Assembly: GCA_041650355.1 (NCBI GenBank)
Contig: JBAZLI010000008.1
Coordinates: forward strand, 1 to 22,072
DNA: 22,072 nucleotides
From: Candidatus Micrarchaeia archaeon
Lineage (GTDB): Archaea; Micrarchaeota; Micrarchaeia; Anstonellales; Bilamarchaeaceae
Reading direction: 5' to 3'
Shown: one piece after another, positions 6,935 through 14,000 of the stretch
Layout: each line of letters starts with the position of its first letter
Position numbering within the stretch: position 1 is the stretch's first letter
Made by a program: the position numbers and the translations under genes
The notes under the pieces: model-generated
What the model saw: only the letters and a program-made list of their open reading frames with translations
What the model was told of the DNA's origin: nothing
The model's database searches: none

Positions 6935-7624
6935 ATGGGAAAAACGAAGCTCGCCGAGCTCTGTGTGTACCATCACGACTGCCAGACCAGCATAAGCTCG
7001 GAAAAATTTCCCGGAATAACGCTTGAGCAGCTGAGTCCCGTAGTCTATTTCTCTAAAGGCCCCGCAAGGCTGGATTACAGCCTTTTGTGGCGCGTGGGCG
7101 CCCATTCTCCTTCCGAACTGGATGAATACCTGGCTTACGTGAAGCACGATTCCAAGACAAAAAAGCTCCGCGTCCTGGAGAAATCAGATTCTAACGCGCA
7201 CATCCTGCTCCGCTTCAAGGGCTCGAGTTCAACATACGACGCCGTGCTCTCCAGCGGAGTAACCTACACATCCAACGTGACCGCAAAAGCAGGCTTTGAA
7301 GTCCACCGCGTCCTTGCAACCGAACCCAGGAACATGGGCAGGATGCTCTCCGAACTCTCTGCAGTAGGGGACGTGAAGGTGCTCAAAGTGGGGGAATTCA
7401 AGAGCGGCTCGCTCTCCAACCTCCCTTCTCTCACGGACAAGCAGATCGAGGCGCTCAAGGCCGCGCTCATATCGGATTACTACTCGTGGCCCCGCGGCTC
7501 CACACTGGAGAAACTCGCGAAAACGGTCAAGATAAGCAGGCGGAGCGTGCAGGAGCGCCTCAGGAGGGCCGAGTCCAAGCTGATGCCCTTCGTGATACGC
7601 GAACTGGCCAGGAAAAAACTCTGA
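6935..7624 (+). CDS. HTH-10 (bacterio-opsin-activator type) transcriptional regulator
   Basis: 229 residues. The C-terminal third is the HTH_10 domain: LTDKQIEALKAALISDYYSWPRG, then TLEKLAKTVKISRRSVQERLRRAESKL (about 170-225), the archaeal Bat-type DNA-binding fold. The N-terminal about 165 residues are the variable sensor-like half of this family, with a His/Cys cluster near the start (CVYHHDC, about 10-16) that could bind metal or sense redox; that is a guess. It lies 64 bp before the cysteine-rich gene on the same strand and could regulate it. The window shows no operator. Confidence 0.82.
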   Translation: MGKTKLAELCVYHHDCQTSISSEKFPGITLEQLSPVVYFSKGPARLDYSLLWRVGAHSPSELDEYLAYVKHDSKTKKLRVLEKSDSNAHILLRFKGSSSTYDAVLSSGVTYTSNVTAKAGFEVHRVLATEPRNMGRMLSELSAVGDVKVLKVGEFKSGSLSNLPSLTDKQIEALKAALISDYYSWPRGSTLEKLAKTVKISRRSVQERLRRAESKLMPFVIRELARKKL

Positions 7625-7662
7625 TTTTGCGCAGAGTTTGGACAAATGCCCAAGCAATCCTC

Positions 7663-7670
7663 AAATATAT
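7663..7670 (+). promoter_or_regulatory. TATA box of the cysteine-rich protein gene
   Basis: AAATATAT centred about 22 bp before the ATG at 7689. It lies inside the longer possible reading from 7638 and is the main reason for preferring the start at 7689. Confidence 0.45.
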
Positions 7671-7688
7671 CCGGCGAGCGATATCCCT

Positions 7689-9281
7689 ATGGGAAGCGGG
7701 GAAACTTTCGGGGTTCTGGAAAAAAGATGGGCCAGCGCGTGCAGAATCCTGTTCAAATCCGAATTAGGAAGCCTCAGGGAATACGCGCCCTGGCTAAGGC
7801 AGAACAACGACCCGATAATGCCAAGAAAATCCTCAATTTCGGGCAGGAGCACTTCCTACGCCATCCCGTCTTATGCCCCAAACTCCAAATGGATAAGCTT
7901 AGACGAGATAGATTTCAAGAAAAGGTTCAAGCCGCTGGAAATTGATGAACTCAAGGATATTGACACGCTGGTTCCAGCTCTCGCGGAAAGGTTCTACTAC
8001 GCAGGCAACGTGGTGCTCGGGAACTCCGGTTTCGTGGAAGACAGCTCCAACATAAGCGACAGCTTCTACATGCACGAAACCGGGACGCTCGCAGATTCCA
8101 AATACGTGGCCTACTCCACGCTCGGCCGCCTGAATCAGGACTGCTTCGGCTGCAACGGCATAGGGGAATCCCAGTTCTGCATAAAATGCTACGAGACGTT
8201 CAAGGACAAGCGCTGCTTCGAACTCTGGATGGGCCAAAACTGCTCCGACTGCTTTTACTCGCACAACCTGAACGGCTGCCAGGAATGCCTCTTCTGCTTC
8301 AACCTGAAGAACGCAAGGCACGCGATAGGCAATCTCGCGCTCGGAAAAGAAAAATATTTCTCGATAAAGGAATCCCTAATCTCGCAGATAGCCGAAGGGC
8401 TAAAAAAGAGCAAGCGCATCCCCTCGCTCGTTGAAATGGTCGAAAAAAGCGGTTTCGAAAAGCCCGCTTCGTTCGCATCAGCGTACGAGCCGGTTCCGGG
8501 ACCTACGATAGACAAATCCCCAATCCAGTCCGCTTTTTCCGATACGCTTTCCCTGCTCCTCAACGCAAAAGTCCGCCTGGATTTGGACGATTGCTCCGCG
8601 TGGCTCCAGCGCTACACCCGCGCCCAGGAGAAATGCCGGTCCGCGGCAAGCGGCCTGCCGGTCTTCAGGCGCGATTACTCGTGCTATTTCCGGCTTCCGC
8701 GCGACAGGCTGCTTACGGCTTCGGAATCCCAGGAGCTCGGCCCTCCGCTCAGGCTTTCTGAATCCGACGCGGAAAGCCTGCGGATTTCAAACGCCCCTGG
8801 GAAAATCGGGAAGATTGCATTCTTCACCTCCGAATATTTTGACGGCACGAACCTGAATCTGGTGGAATGCCCCACCTCCTCGGATTCCGCGAACTGCTAC
8901 CGCTCTTCTCCGGTAGTGTACGCGAAATACTGCGCCTACTGCTTCTGGCCCAGGAGCACCGCCTACGCGTTCGGATGCGAGAGCGTGCTGGACTGCGACT
9001 TCTGCGTGAACTGCTACAACTCGGTGAAGCTCTCGCGCTGCTTCGAGCTTGATTCGTGCAGGGAATGCTCTGATGTTTATTTTTCGCACAACTGCGAGGC
9101 ATCGAGCAACTGCATGTTCTGCTTCAACGCGAAAAGCCTGAGATACGCGGTAGGAAACGTGGAAATCGGGCGCGAGAAATACATGGAATTCAGGAAGAAA
9201 ATCCTGGAATGCATTGCCAGAGAGCTGGAAAACTCGAAAGACCTCAAATGGAGCATTTTCAATCTTGGCTCGAAAAATTAG
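7689..9281 (+). CDS. Large protein with two cysteine-rich repeat domains (CPR 'CaiB/BaiF-like' cysteine domain)
   Basis: 530 residues, start set at ATG 7689 by the TATA box. It is built of two similar halves. Half one has ten Cys at 152, 155, 164, 167, 176, 185, 188, 197, 200, 203; half two has fourteen at 394, 403, 415, 418, 430, 436, 439, 442, 451, 457, 460, 469, 475, 478. Within each half all spacings are multiples of three. Each ends with the same module: NC/GC..C.FCFN, K...RxAxGN, then G(K/R)EKY and an amphipathic helix. The ending recalls the uncharacterised Cys-rich proteins of CPR bacteria often mislabelled CaiB/BaiF, where NCFGC..L+N is followed by a KEEY helix. A metal-binding or disulfide-stapled solenoid is likely. 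There is no signal peptide, so it is probably cytoplasmic. The linker (about 245-390) is not recognised. Confidence 0.75.
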   Translation: MGSGETFGVLEKRWASACRILFKSELGSLREYAPWLRQNNDPIMPRKSSISGRSTSYAIPSYAPNSKWISLDEIDFKKRFKPLEIDELKDIDTLVPALAERFYYAGNVVLGNSGFVEDSSNISDSFYMHETGTLADSKYVAYSTLGRLNQDCFGCNGIGESQFCIKCYETFKDKRCFELWMGQNCSDCFYSHNLNGCQECLFCFNLKNARHAIGNLALGKEKYFSIKESLISQIAEGLKKSKRIPSLVEMVEKSGFEKPASFASAYEPVPGPTIDKSPIQSAFSDTLSLLLNAKVRLDLDDCSAWLQRYTRAQEKCRSAASGLPVFRRDYSCYFRLPRDRLLTASESQELGPPLRLSESDAESLRISNAPGKIGKIAFFTSEYFDGTNLNLVECPTSSDSANCYRSSPVVYAKYCAYCFWPRSTAYAFGCESVLDCDFCVNCYNSVKLSRCFELDSCRECSDVYFSHNCEASSNCMFCFNAKSLRYAVGNVEIGREKYMEFRKKILECIARELENSKDLKWSIFNLGSKN

Positions 9282-9288
9282 AAATTTG

Positions 9289-9414
9289 TGCAAGGGGGAG
9301 GATTTGAACCTCCGTAGACGCTAGGTCACAGGATTTCCGTTTCCAATTCCGGGTTTTCAGTTCCGGAACAGAGCCTTAAGTCCTGCGCGATTGACCGAAC
9401 TCCGCCACCCTTGC
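9289..9414 (-). tRNA. tRNA-Leu(UAA), intron-containing
   Basis: Minus-strand cloverleaf. Acceptor GCAAGGG pairs with CCCTTGC; discriminator A at 9289; no encoded CCA. The D-stem is GCG/CGC with GGT in its loop, the anticodon stem CAGGA/TCCTG, and the loop CTTAAGA with anticodon TAA (plus positions 9376-9378). The long variable arm (GAC-CTAGC-GTC) marks a class II tRNA, and the T-arm is GGAGG-TTCAAAT-CCTCC. A 40-nt intron (about 9335-9374) follows position 37, the canonical archaeal site, and can fold a TTCCGG/CCGGAA hairpin. Exact splice points need a bulge-helix-bulge fit. A T5 run (9273-9277) just downstream, inside the end of the cysteine-rich gene, may terminate it. Confidence 0.92.
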
Positions 9415-9415
9415 G
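9402..9415. repeat. 14-bp direct repeat, copy 1 (5' end of tRNA-Leu)
   Basis: ccgccacccttgcg on the plus strand, covering the tRNA-Leu 5' end; an identical copy lies 86 bp away at 9488-9501. The two bound the tRNA-like element as an attachment-site or duplication footprint would. Confidence 0.75.
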
Positions 9416-9425
9416 AACGAAGTGA

Positions 9426-9500
9426 GCAAGGGCTTGAGTCGCGTCAGCGACTTGGCGGGTATTTGTCGAAATGTCGACAAATCTGAACCGCCACCCTTGC
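9426..9500. repeat. 75-nt tRNA-Leu-like structured element
   Basis: GCAAGGG (9426-9432) pairs with CCCTTGC (9494-9500), the same seven pairs as the tRNA-Leu acceptor. Inside are a 6-bp hairpin, AGTCGC/GCGACT (9437-9442 with 9447-9452), and an arm of GGCGG/CCGCC (9454-9458 with 9488-9492) capped by a perfect 9-bp hairpin ATTTGTCGA/TCGACAAAT (9461-9469 with 9474-9482). Read on the minus strand it begins with the first 13 bases of tRNA-Leu and ends with its CCCTTGC. It lacks an anticodon arm and T-loop, so it is not a working tRNA. Confidence 0.7.
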
Positions 9501-9501
9501 G
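9488..9501. repeat. 14-bp direct repeat, copy 2
   Basis: Second copy of ccgccacccttgcg, on the far side of the tRNA-Leu-like element. Between this and the next gene end (9552) about 50 bp hold nothing further that I recognise. Confidence 0.75.
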
Positions 9502-9551
9502 CATAAACATCTGTGGCACGGTGATTAGCATTCCAATATTTTAAAATGCGT

Positions 9552-10211
9552 TCATGCCTTCTTCTGCTCAGGTTTAGCCTCGGCTTTAAGCTCGGCCCTG
9601 GCCAGGTCTGCAGTTTCCGCCTCGGAAAGCTCCCTGAGGAAGTCCTCCTCGTTTATGAACACGTAATTGGCTTTGCAGAATTTGGAATAGAATTTCTTCT
9701 GCTCCTCGTATTTTATCGGAGCCTGCACGAACAAACTCAGCCCCTCCCACATGCCGAACCACCCGAGCGGAGTGAGAAGCGTGGCGAGCACCCGCACGCT
9801 GTGGGAAACCGGGAAGAGATCCTCCGAATAATACGTGAGCAGGAGCACCCCGAACCCTACGACGAAATAAACCGCTCCCGCGCCCTTCCTCTTCCCTATC
9901 TCCACGTCCAGCTCCTTTATCTGCACCTGGAAGTACCCCTTGAGCCTTTTCTTTATGAGATTCTCAATCCGCGCCGAGCGCATCACGGCAGGAATGGAAA
10001 ACCTTATCTCCACGTCCCCCTTCTTGTTCTCCACGTACCTCTTCTGCATCTCCTTAACGAAATCGTCGGAAAGCACGCGGTGCTCGTAGCCCGAAGGGTC
10101 GAAATCCGAGAATATGTCGTCGTACGTGTCCAGCGCTATGTGCAGGAGGTTCAGCAGGGAAGAAGGTTTTTTCTCCTCCACTTTCTTCGAGGGCACAATC
10201 GATTCCGCCAT
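9552..10211 (-). CDS. Conserved membrane protein of unknown function
   Basis: 219 residues, not assigned to a named family. The N-terminal about 95 residues are soluble and charged, with a motif DDIFSDFDPSGYEHRVLSDDF. Two hydrophobic segments follow (about 111-128, VYFVVGFGVLLL, and about 138-158, VLATLLTPLGWFGMWEGL), and then a charged, partly coiled C-terminal tail rich in Glu, Ala and Lys. Both ends are probably cytoplasmic. The ATG at 10211 has AAGGA four bases before it and a TATA box 25.5 bp upstream shared with the divergent gene; GTG at 10226 is a less likely longer start. The shared promoter suggests joint expression with the membrane protein at 10263-11000. Confidence 0.7.
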   Translation of the reverse strand: MAESIVPSKKVEEKKPSSLLNLLHIALDTYDDIFSDFDPSGYEHRVLSDDFVKEMQKRYVENKKGDVEIRFSIPAVMRSARIENLIKKRLKGYFQVQIKELDVEIGKRKGAGAVYFVVGFGVLLLTYYSEDLFPVSHSVRVLATLLTPLGWFGMWEGLSLFVQAPIKYEEQKKFYSKFCKANYVFINEEDFLRELSEAETADLARAELKAEAKPEQKKA

Positions 10212-10233
10212 GGATTCCTTAAACACGAATAAC

Positions 10234-10239
10234 TTTAAA
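10234..10239. promoter_or_regulatory. Shared palindromic TATA box of two divergent membrane-protein genes
   Basis: TTTAAA centred at 10236.5, 25.5 bp from the minus-strand ATG at 10211 and 26.5 bp from the plus-strand ATG at 10263. It is the only good TATA-like element in the 51-bp spacer. Confidence 0.6.
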
Positions 10240-10262
10240 TTTGCAGCGCATTAAAAGCGGAC

Positions 10263-11000
10263 ATGGACGCTCCTGGAAATCCGGAAACAAACGCGGCTCT
10301 CATCTCTTTTTTCGCCGCCATTCTGTTCCTCGCAGTGCCTGTTTGCCTCTTCATACTAGACGAGGAAATGATGAACTGGGGCTACGGGGTGAGCTGCATA
10401 TTCTTCTTCCTCTCCGTGTTCGCAACGGTTTCCGCAGCGGTTTTCTTCATGCGCTCGCGCACTTTGGGGCGCATGCTCAAAGGCGAGGGGCTGCTCGCAG
10501 TATGGAAATACGCCCCGGAGGAGTGGAAATCCTACGCTGAAAAGGAATTCAGGGAGGAAAGCTCTGAGAAAAAAGGCTTATTCCTGATCGTGGCCGGAAT
10601 CGCGCTCTTTCTAGGGATTATTTTTTTCCTCTTTGACCAGGAAAGCGGCCTGTTCGTGCTCGGAATCATGGTCGCGCTCACAATCCTAATAGGGATAATC
10701 GCGTACCTGGTCCCTCTGCTCAATTACAGGCGCAACAGCGCAGGCCCAGGGAAAGCGTACATTTCGCGCGAAGGGGTTTTCCTGAACGGCGTTTTGCAGG
10801 AATGGGCTTTGTTCGGCTCTTCGCTCGAGGATGTAATACTGCGTGAAGGAAGACAGAACGTGCTCCAAATCACTTATTCCACGCTCGGAAAGGGAAGCAG
10901 GAACTTCTACACTGTGCGCGTCCCGGTTCCGAGAGGCGAGGAAAAACTCGCGGCCAAGATAGCAAAAGAGCTCATAGAAGCGAACGCCAAAGGTCAGTAG
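10263..11000 (+). CDS. Four-helix membrane protein of unknown function
   Basis: 245 residues. Two N-terminal membrane helices (about 12-32 and 42-63), a soluble stretch with LLAVWKYAPEEWKSYAEKEF (about 77-96), a second pair of helices (about 104-123 and 128-152), then a C-terminal cytoplasmic beta-rich domain with YISREGVFLNGVLQEW (about 165-180) and VPVPRGEEKLAAKIA near the end. The layout, with the soluble domain ending VPVPRGEE, resembles an uncharacterised family I associate with Firmicutes; I cannot name it or give a function. The ATG follows the shared TATA box at 26.5 bp, so it is probably leaderless. The nucleotidase gene begins 26 bp downstream and may be co-transcribed. Confidence 0.72.
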   Translation: MDAPGNPETNAALISFFAAILFLAVPVCLFILDEEMMNWGYGVSCIFFFLSVFATVSAAVFFMRSRTLGRMLKGEGLLAVWKYAPEEWKSYAEKEFREESSEKKGLFLIVAGIALFLGIIFFLFDQESGLFVLGIMVALTILIGIIAYLVPLLNYRRNSAGPGKAYISREGVFLNGVLQEWALFGSSLEDVILREGRQNVLQITYSTLGKGSRNFYTVRVPVPRGEEKLAAKIAKELIEANAKGQ

Positions 11001-11026
11001 CTTCAATTAATCTTACGGGTGGGAAA

Positions 11027-12481
11027 ATGAAAAGGGAAAAATTCACCATACTGCATTCCAACGACATACACGGGGACTTTCTCTCGGAAAGCGGCCCTGC
11101 GCACGAAGATGCGCTCGGAGGCCTCGCGCTCCTCTCCGGCTACATAAACAAGGTCCGGAAAGAGGAGAAAAACGTGCTTTACGTAGTTTCCGGGGACATG
11201 GTGCAGGGCTCGCTCATCGATTCTGAATACAAGGGAATTTCCACGGTGGAGATAATGAACTATCTGGCTCCGGACGTGGTTTCCCTGGGCAACCATGAGT
11301 TTGACTATGGCTTGCCGCACCTGCTTTTTCTCGAGAAGATGGCCAACTTCCCCATAGTGAACAGCAACCTCTACATAAAAAAATACTACAAAAGGCTGAT
11401 GAAGCCCTTCCACATAATCGAAAAAGCCGGGCTCAGCATAATGTTCATAGGCATAATAACCGAGAAGATACTGGATTCGCTCAAGGGCGACAGCCTGGTG
11501 GGGAGCTTCATCACTCTGGAGGAAGCCAGCTCTGAAGTGGGAAAAATAACCGACAGCTACAAGAACGACGACATAGACCTGACCGTTTTGCTCACACACA
11601 TAGGGCACGAATCAGACATCGAGCTGGCCAAAATGCTCAGGCCCGAGTGGGGCGTGGACATGATAATAGGCGGGCATTCCCACACCGTGCTCAGCGAACC
11701 AGCCAGGGTGAACAACATTCTCATCGCCCAGGCCGGAGTAGGGAGCGACCACATAGGGAGGTTCGACATAACTGTGGACGACGACACGAACAGCATAGTG
11801 GATTACAAATGGAGGCTGGTGGACATAAAGGGCGGCATTGCCGAGCCCGACCTTGCGCTATCGCAGTACATCAAATCCTACAAGGACATTATAGACCGGA
11901 AATACAACTCGCTGATATGCAGGCTGGTGGGCGAGGCAACGCATCCGCAAAGGGAGGTTGAAACCTCCTTGGGAAACCTGATAGCCGACGCGTTCGCCGA
12001 AATAGCAGAGTGCGACATCATGCTCGTCGGCTCAGGCTCCATACGGGCGAAAAGCCTCGGGCCCATGGTAACCCTGGGAGACGTGCAGCGCTGCTTCCCC
12101 TACGACGACAGCCTGAACCGATTTGAGATAAACGGAAAACAGCTCAGGAAAATATTCAGGCACATAATGCGGCCAGAAAACCGCAATTCCGAAGGCGAAT
12201 GCTATCAGGTGAATTCTGGCGTGAAGGCTGTTTACAGCGCGGGCGAACTAGAACTCAGCGTGGGAGGAAAGCCGGTCTCGGATTCTGGATTTTATAGGAT
12301 ATGCATGCAGGGCTACCACATGAACAACTGCAAGCCCTATTTGGACATAAGCCTGGAAGAGCTCAGGGAATCAGGAAAATCCAAAGTCGTTTCCACTTCT
12401 GCGCAGGGCGTGCTCCAGGAATATTTGTCCACCCGCCAGAACCTTGCTCCTAAGTTGGAGGGAAGATTGGCCTATTCGTGA
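11027..12481 (+). CDS. 5'-nucleotidase / metallophosphoesterase, UshA-like, without signal peptide
   Basis: 484 residues with both domains of the family. Metallophosphatase domain: HSNDIHGDF (Asp13, His15), SGDMVQGS (Asp58), LGNHEFDYG (Asn90, His91), THIGHESD and IGGHSHT, a full set of dimetal ligands. C-terminal nucleotide-specificity domain from about 300: ETSLGNLIADAFAE, VGSGSIRA, LGDVQRCFPYDDSL. It would hydrolyse nucleoside 5'-phosphates or related phosphoesters. Bacterial UshA is periplasmic, but this chain starts MKREKFTILHSNDIHG with no signal or anchor, so it should be cytoplasmic and serve nucleotide salvage. GGGTGG upstream of the ATG is a plausible ribosome site. Its stop is one base from the convergent small gene. 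Confidence 0.9.
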   Translation: MKREKFTILHSNDIHGDFLSESGPAHEDALGGLALLSGYINKVRKEEKNVLYVVSGDMVQGSLIDSEYKGISTVEIMNYLAPDVVSLGNHEFDYGLPHLLFLEKMANFPIVNSNLYIKKYYKRLMKPFHIIEKAGLSIMFIGIITEKILDSLKGDSLVGSFITLEEASSEVGKITDSYKNDDIDLTVLLTHIGHESDIELAKMLRPEWGVDMIIGGHSHTVLSEPARVNNILIAQAGVGSDHIGRFDITVDDDTNSIVDYKWRLVDIKGGIAEPDLALSQYIKSYKDIIDRKYNSLICRLVGEATHPQREVETSLGNLIADAFAEIAECDIMLVGSGSIRAKSLGPMVTLGDVQRCFPYDDSLNRFEINGKQLRKIFRHIMRPENRNSEGECYQVNSGVKAVYSAGELELSVGGKPVSDSGFYRICMQGYHMNNCKPYLDISLEELRESGKSKVVSTSAQGVLQEYLSTRQNLAPKLEGRLAYS

Positions 12482-12482
12482 T

Positions 12483-12719
12483 TCACTTTATTTTGATGAG
12501 CACCAGCACTGACGCAACAAATGTGAGCAGGTTTCCTGCAAGTATGTCCGTTGCCCCGCTGAGATAAGAATCTATCATAAGGAGCGCAATTCCCATCGCG
12601 CTCGCTGCCGGCAAAGCCCTTATTACCTCCTTTTTGCCTTTGGAAAGGTGGAGGAATTGGAGAATCCATCCCAGTGCGATAAGCACCAGGCCAACGAAAC
12701 TCAGATACGCTATTGCCAC
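12483..12719 (-). CDS. Small three-helix membrane protein
   Basis: 78 residues, nearly all hydrophobic: helices about 2-23, 34-51 and 58-76, with KGKKE after the first. The GWILQF segment and the three-helix size recall PQ-loop/SemiSWEET-like or LAB-N-type small membrane proteins, but the match is weak. The start is GTG at 12719, preceded by GGTGAT three bases away; a TATA-like TAAATAAAT lies about 25-35 bp upstream. It is convergent with the nucleotidase gene, one base apart. Confidence 0.65.
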   Translation of the reverse strand: MAIAYLSFVGLVLIALGWILQFLHLSKGKKEVIRALPAASAMGIALLMIDSYLSGATDILAGNLLTFVASVLVLIKIK

Positions 12720-12777
12720 GGCATCACCAGGGCAATATCTCAGAATAATTTATTTACTTTTTGTAGAATTTAGAAAA

Positions 12778-12928
12778 GCCCCAGGAGGGGATTGAACCCC
12801 CGACCTTCTGTTGTTTCTTCCCCAATTCCCTCATTGTGAGGGGGTTGCTTGGGATTAAACACTTTAGGGGGACGCTTCCCCCTGAAGGGTTATACGAAAC
12901 AGACGCTCTACCACTGAGCTACTGAGGC
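12778..12928 (-). tRNA. tRNA-Thr(CGU), intron-containing
   Basis: Minus-strand cloverleaf. Acceptor GCCTCAG pairs with CTGGGGC (one G-U); D-arm GCTC-AGTGGTA-GAGC; anticodon stem TCTGT/ACAGA with loop TTCGTAA, anticodon CGT (plus 12894-12896); variable AGGTC; T-arm GGGGG-TTCAATC-CCCTC. The base after C72 is T, matching the U73 of many archaeal tRNA-Thr. No CCA is encoded. An intron of about 80 nt (12813-12892) lies after position 37. It holds a perfect AGGGGGA/TCCCCCT hairpin and a CCCTCA/TGAGGG hairpin inside a CCCAA/TTGGG stem. Boundaries are inferred from the stems. Confidence 0.9.
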
Positions 12929-13091
12929 GGACAGGGGGCTTCTTATCATCTGAGTACCAGCTCGCCCCCTTCTTCCCAGATACCCCCTCGCTGGTTTAAT
13001 CTCTTTCATTGCACAGAGGATATCCCTACCTACATATTCTGTGTCTAATTAGGTTTTAAAACTCTCTTCGGCCTACTCTAAACTGATAAAA
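12929..13091. other. 163-bp intergenic region between tRNA-Thr and the deoxyhypusine synthase gene
   Basis: Holds a weak inverted repeat AGGGGGC/GCCCCCT (12933-12939 with 12964-12970, 24-nt loop) and the palindrome GTTTTAAAAC at 13053-13062. The palindrome's centre is 34.5 bp before the ATG at 13092, so it should start a transcript about 9 nt upstream of the gene. I see no coding frame. Confidence 0.5.
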
Positions 13092-14000
13092 ATGAAAATC
13101 GAGGACTTGAGGCTAGAGGATTTGCAGAATACCAAAACATTAGTTTCCAAATTCAAAAATGCGGGCTTCCAGGCCTCGAAGCTCAACCAGGCAGTGGAAA
13201 TAGCAAATAAAATGAAGGAAGAAAAAGCCACAATCTATTTCACTTTCACTGCGAACATGGTCGCTTCAGGATTAAGGGGAATTTTCGCAGGCCTGTGCAA
13301 AAGGAAATACGTTGATTTGGTAATCACAACCGCAGGCGCGATAGAGCACGATTTCATCCGCGCGCATTCCAATTACGAACTCGGAGACTTCAACATGGAC
13401 GATGCGCAATTGCACAAAAAAGAGATAAACCGCATAGGAAACATCCTCGCGCCCACGAAAAATTACGTCCTTTTTGAAGAAAAAATAAAGCCTATTTTCG
13501 AAAAACTCTACAAGGAAAAGAACAAGACGATAAGCCCCAGCGAGCTTGCATTTGAGATGGGCGCTTCCCTAAAGGATGAAAATTCCTTCCTCTACTGGTG
13601 CGCTAAAAACAAAATCCCGGTTTTCTGCCCGGGAATCACGGACGGCGCGGTAGGCCTGCAAACCTATTTCTACAAGCAGAAAAGAAAGGACTTCGGGATT
13701 GATGTTACAAAGGACATGAACCAGCTCGCGTCCATAACCTTGAACGCGGAAAAAACCGGAGGAATAATTTTGGGGGGCGGAATTTCAAAGCACCACGCGA
13801 TAGGAGTGAACATCCTGCGCGGCGGATTCGATTACGCGGTTTACATCACCACGGCGCAGCCCTGGGACGGGAGTTTAAGCGGCGCACGGAGCTCAGAAGC
13901 AGTGAGCTGGGGCAAAATCTCGGAAAAAGCCAACCACATCACCGTAGATGGCGAAGCTACGATACTATTCCCTCTCCTGGCCGCGGGGCTGAAGTTGTGA
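13092..14000 (+). CDS. Deoxyhypusine synthase
   Basis: 302 residues, typical for archaea. It transfers the butylamine group of spermidine to the conserved lysine of translation factor aIF5A, using NAD, in the cytoplasm. Visible motifs are FTANMVASGLRG (about 52-63), ITTAGAIEHDFIR (78-90), VFCPGITDGAVG (177-188), LGGGISKHHAI (227-237) and SSEAVSWGKI (267-276), where Lys275 is the catalytic lysine that forms the enzyme intermediate. NAD contacts lie in the glycine-rich stretches. A GTTTTAAAAC TATA palindrome gives a leader of about 9 nt. The downstream membrane-protein gene starts at a GTG that overlaps this stop as GTGA, so the two are translated together. Confidence 0.96.
   Translation: MKIEDLRLEDLQNTKTLVSKFKNAGFQASKLNQAVEIANKMKEEKATIYFTFTANMVASGLRGIFAGLCKRKYVDLVITTAGAIEHDFIRAHSNYELGDFNMDDAQLHKKEINRIGNILAPTKNYVLFEEKIKPIFEKLYKEKNKTISPSELAFEMGASLKDENSFLYWCAKNKIPVFCPGITDGAVGLQTYFYKQKRKDFGIDVTKDMNQLASITLNAEKTGGIILGGGISKHHAIGVNILRGGFDYAVYITTAQPWDGSLSGARSSEAVSWGKISEKANHITVDGEATILFPLLAAGLKL

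Noticed and set aside
8787..9293. Long minus-strand frame opposite the cysteine-rich gene
   Set aside because: Composition follows the complement of the real gene; no start signal, and it runs into tRNA-Leu.
9426..9500. Second functional tRNA gene
   Set aside because: No anticodon arm, T-loop or discriminator in the right places, despite the acceptor-like ends.
9402..9501. CRISPR array
   Set aside because: Only two 14-bp repeats, one inside a tRNA gene, and the spacer is itself highly structured.
12929..12975. Rho-independent-type terminator or riboswitch
   Set aside because: The GC stem has a 24-nt loop, no following T-run, and lies upstream of the tRNA on its own strand.
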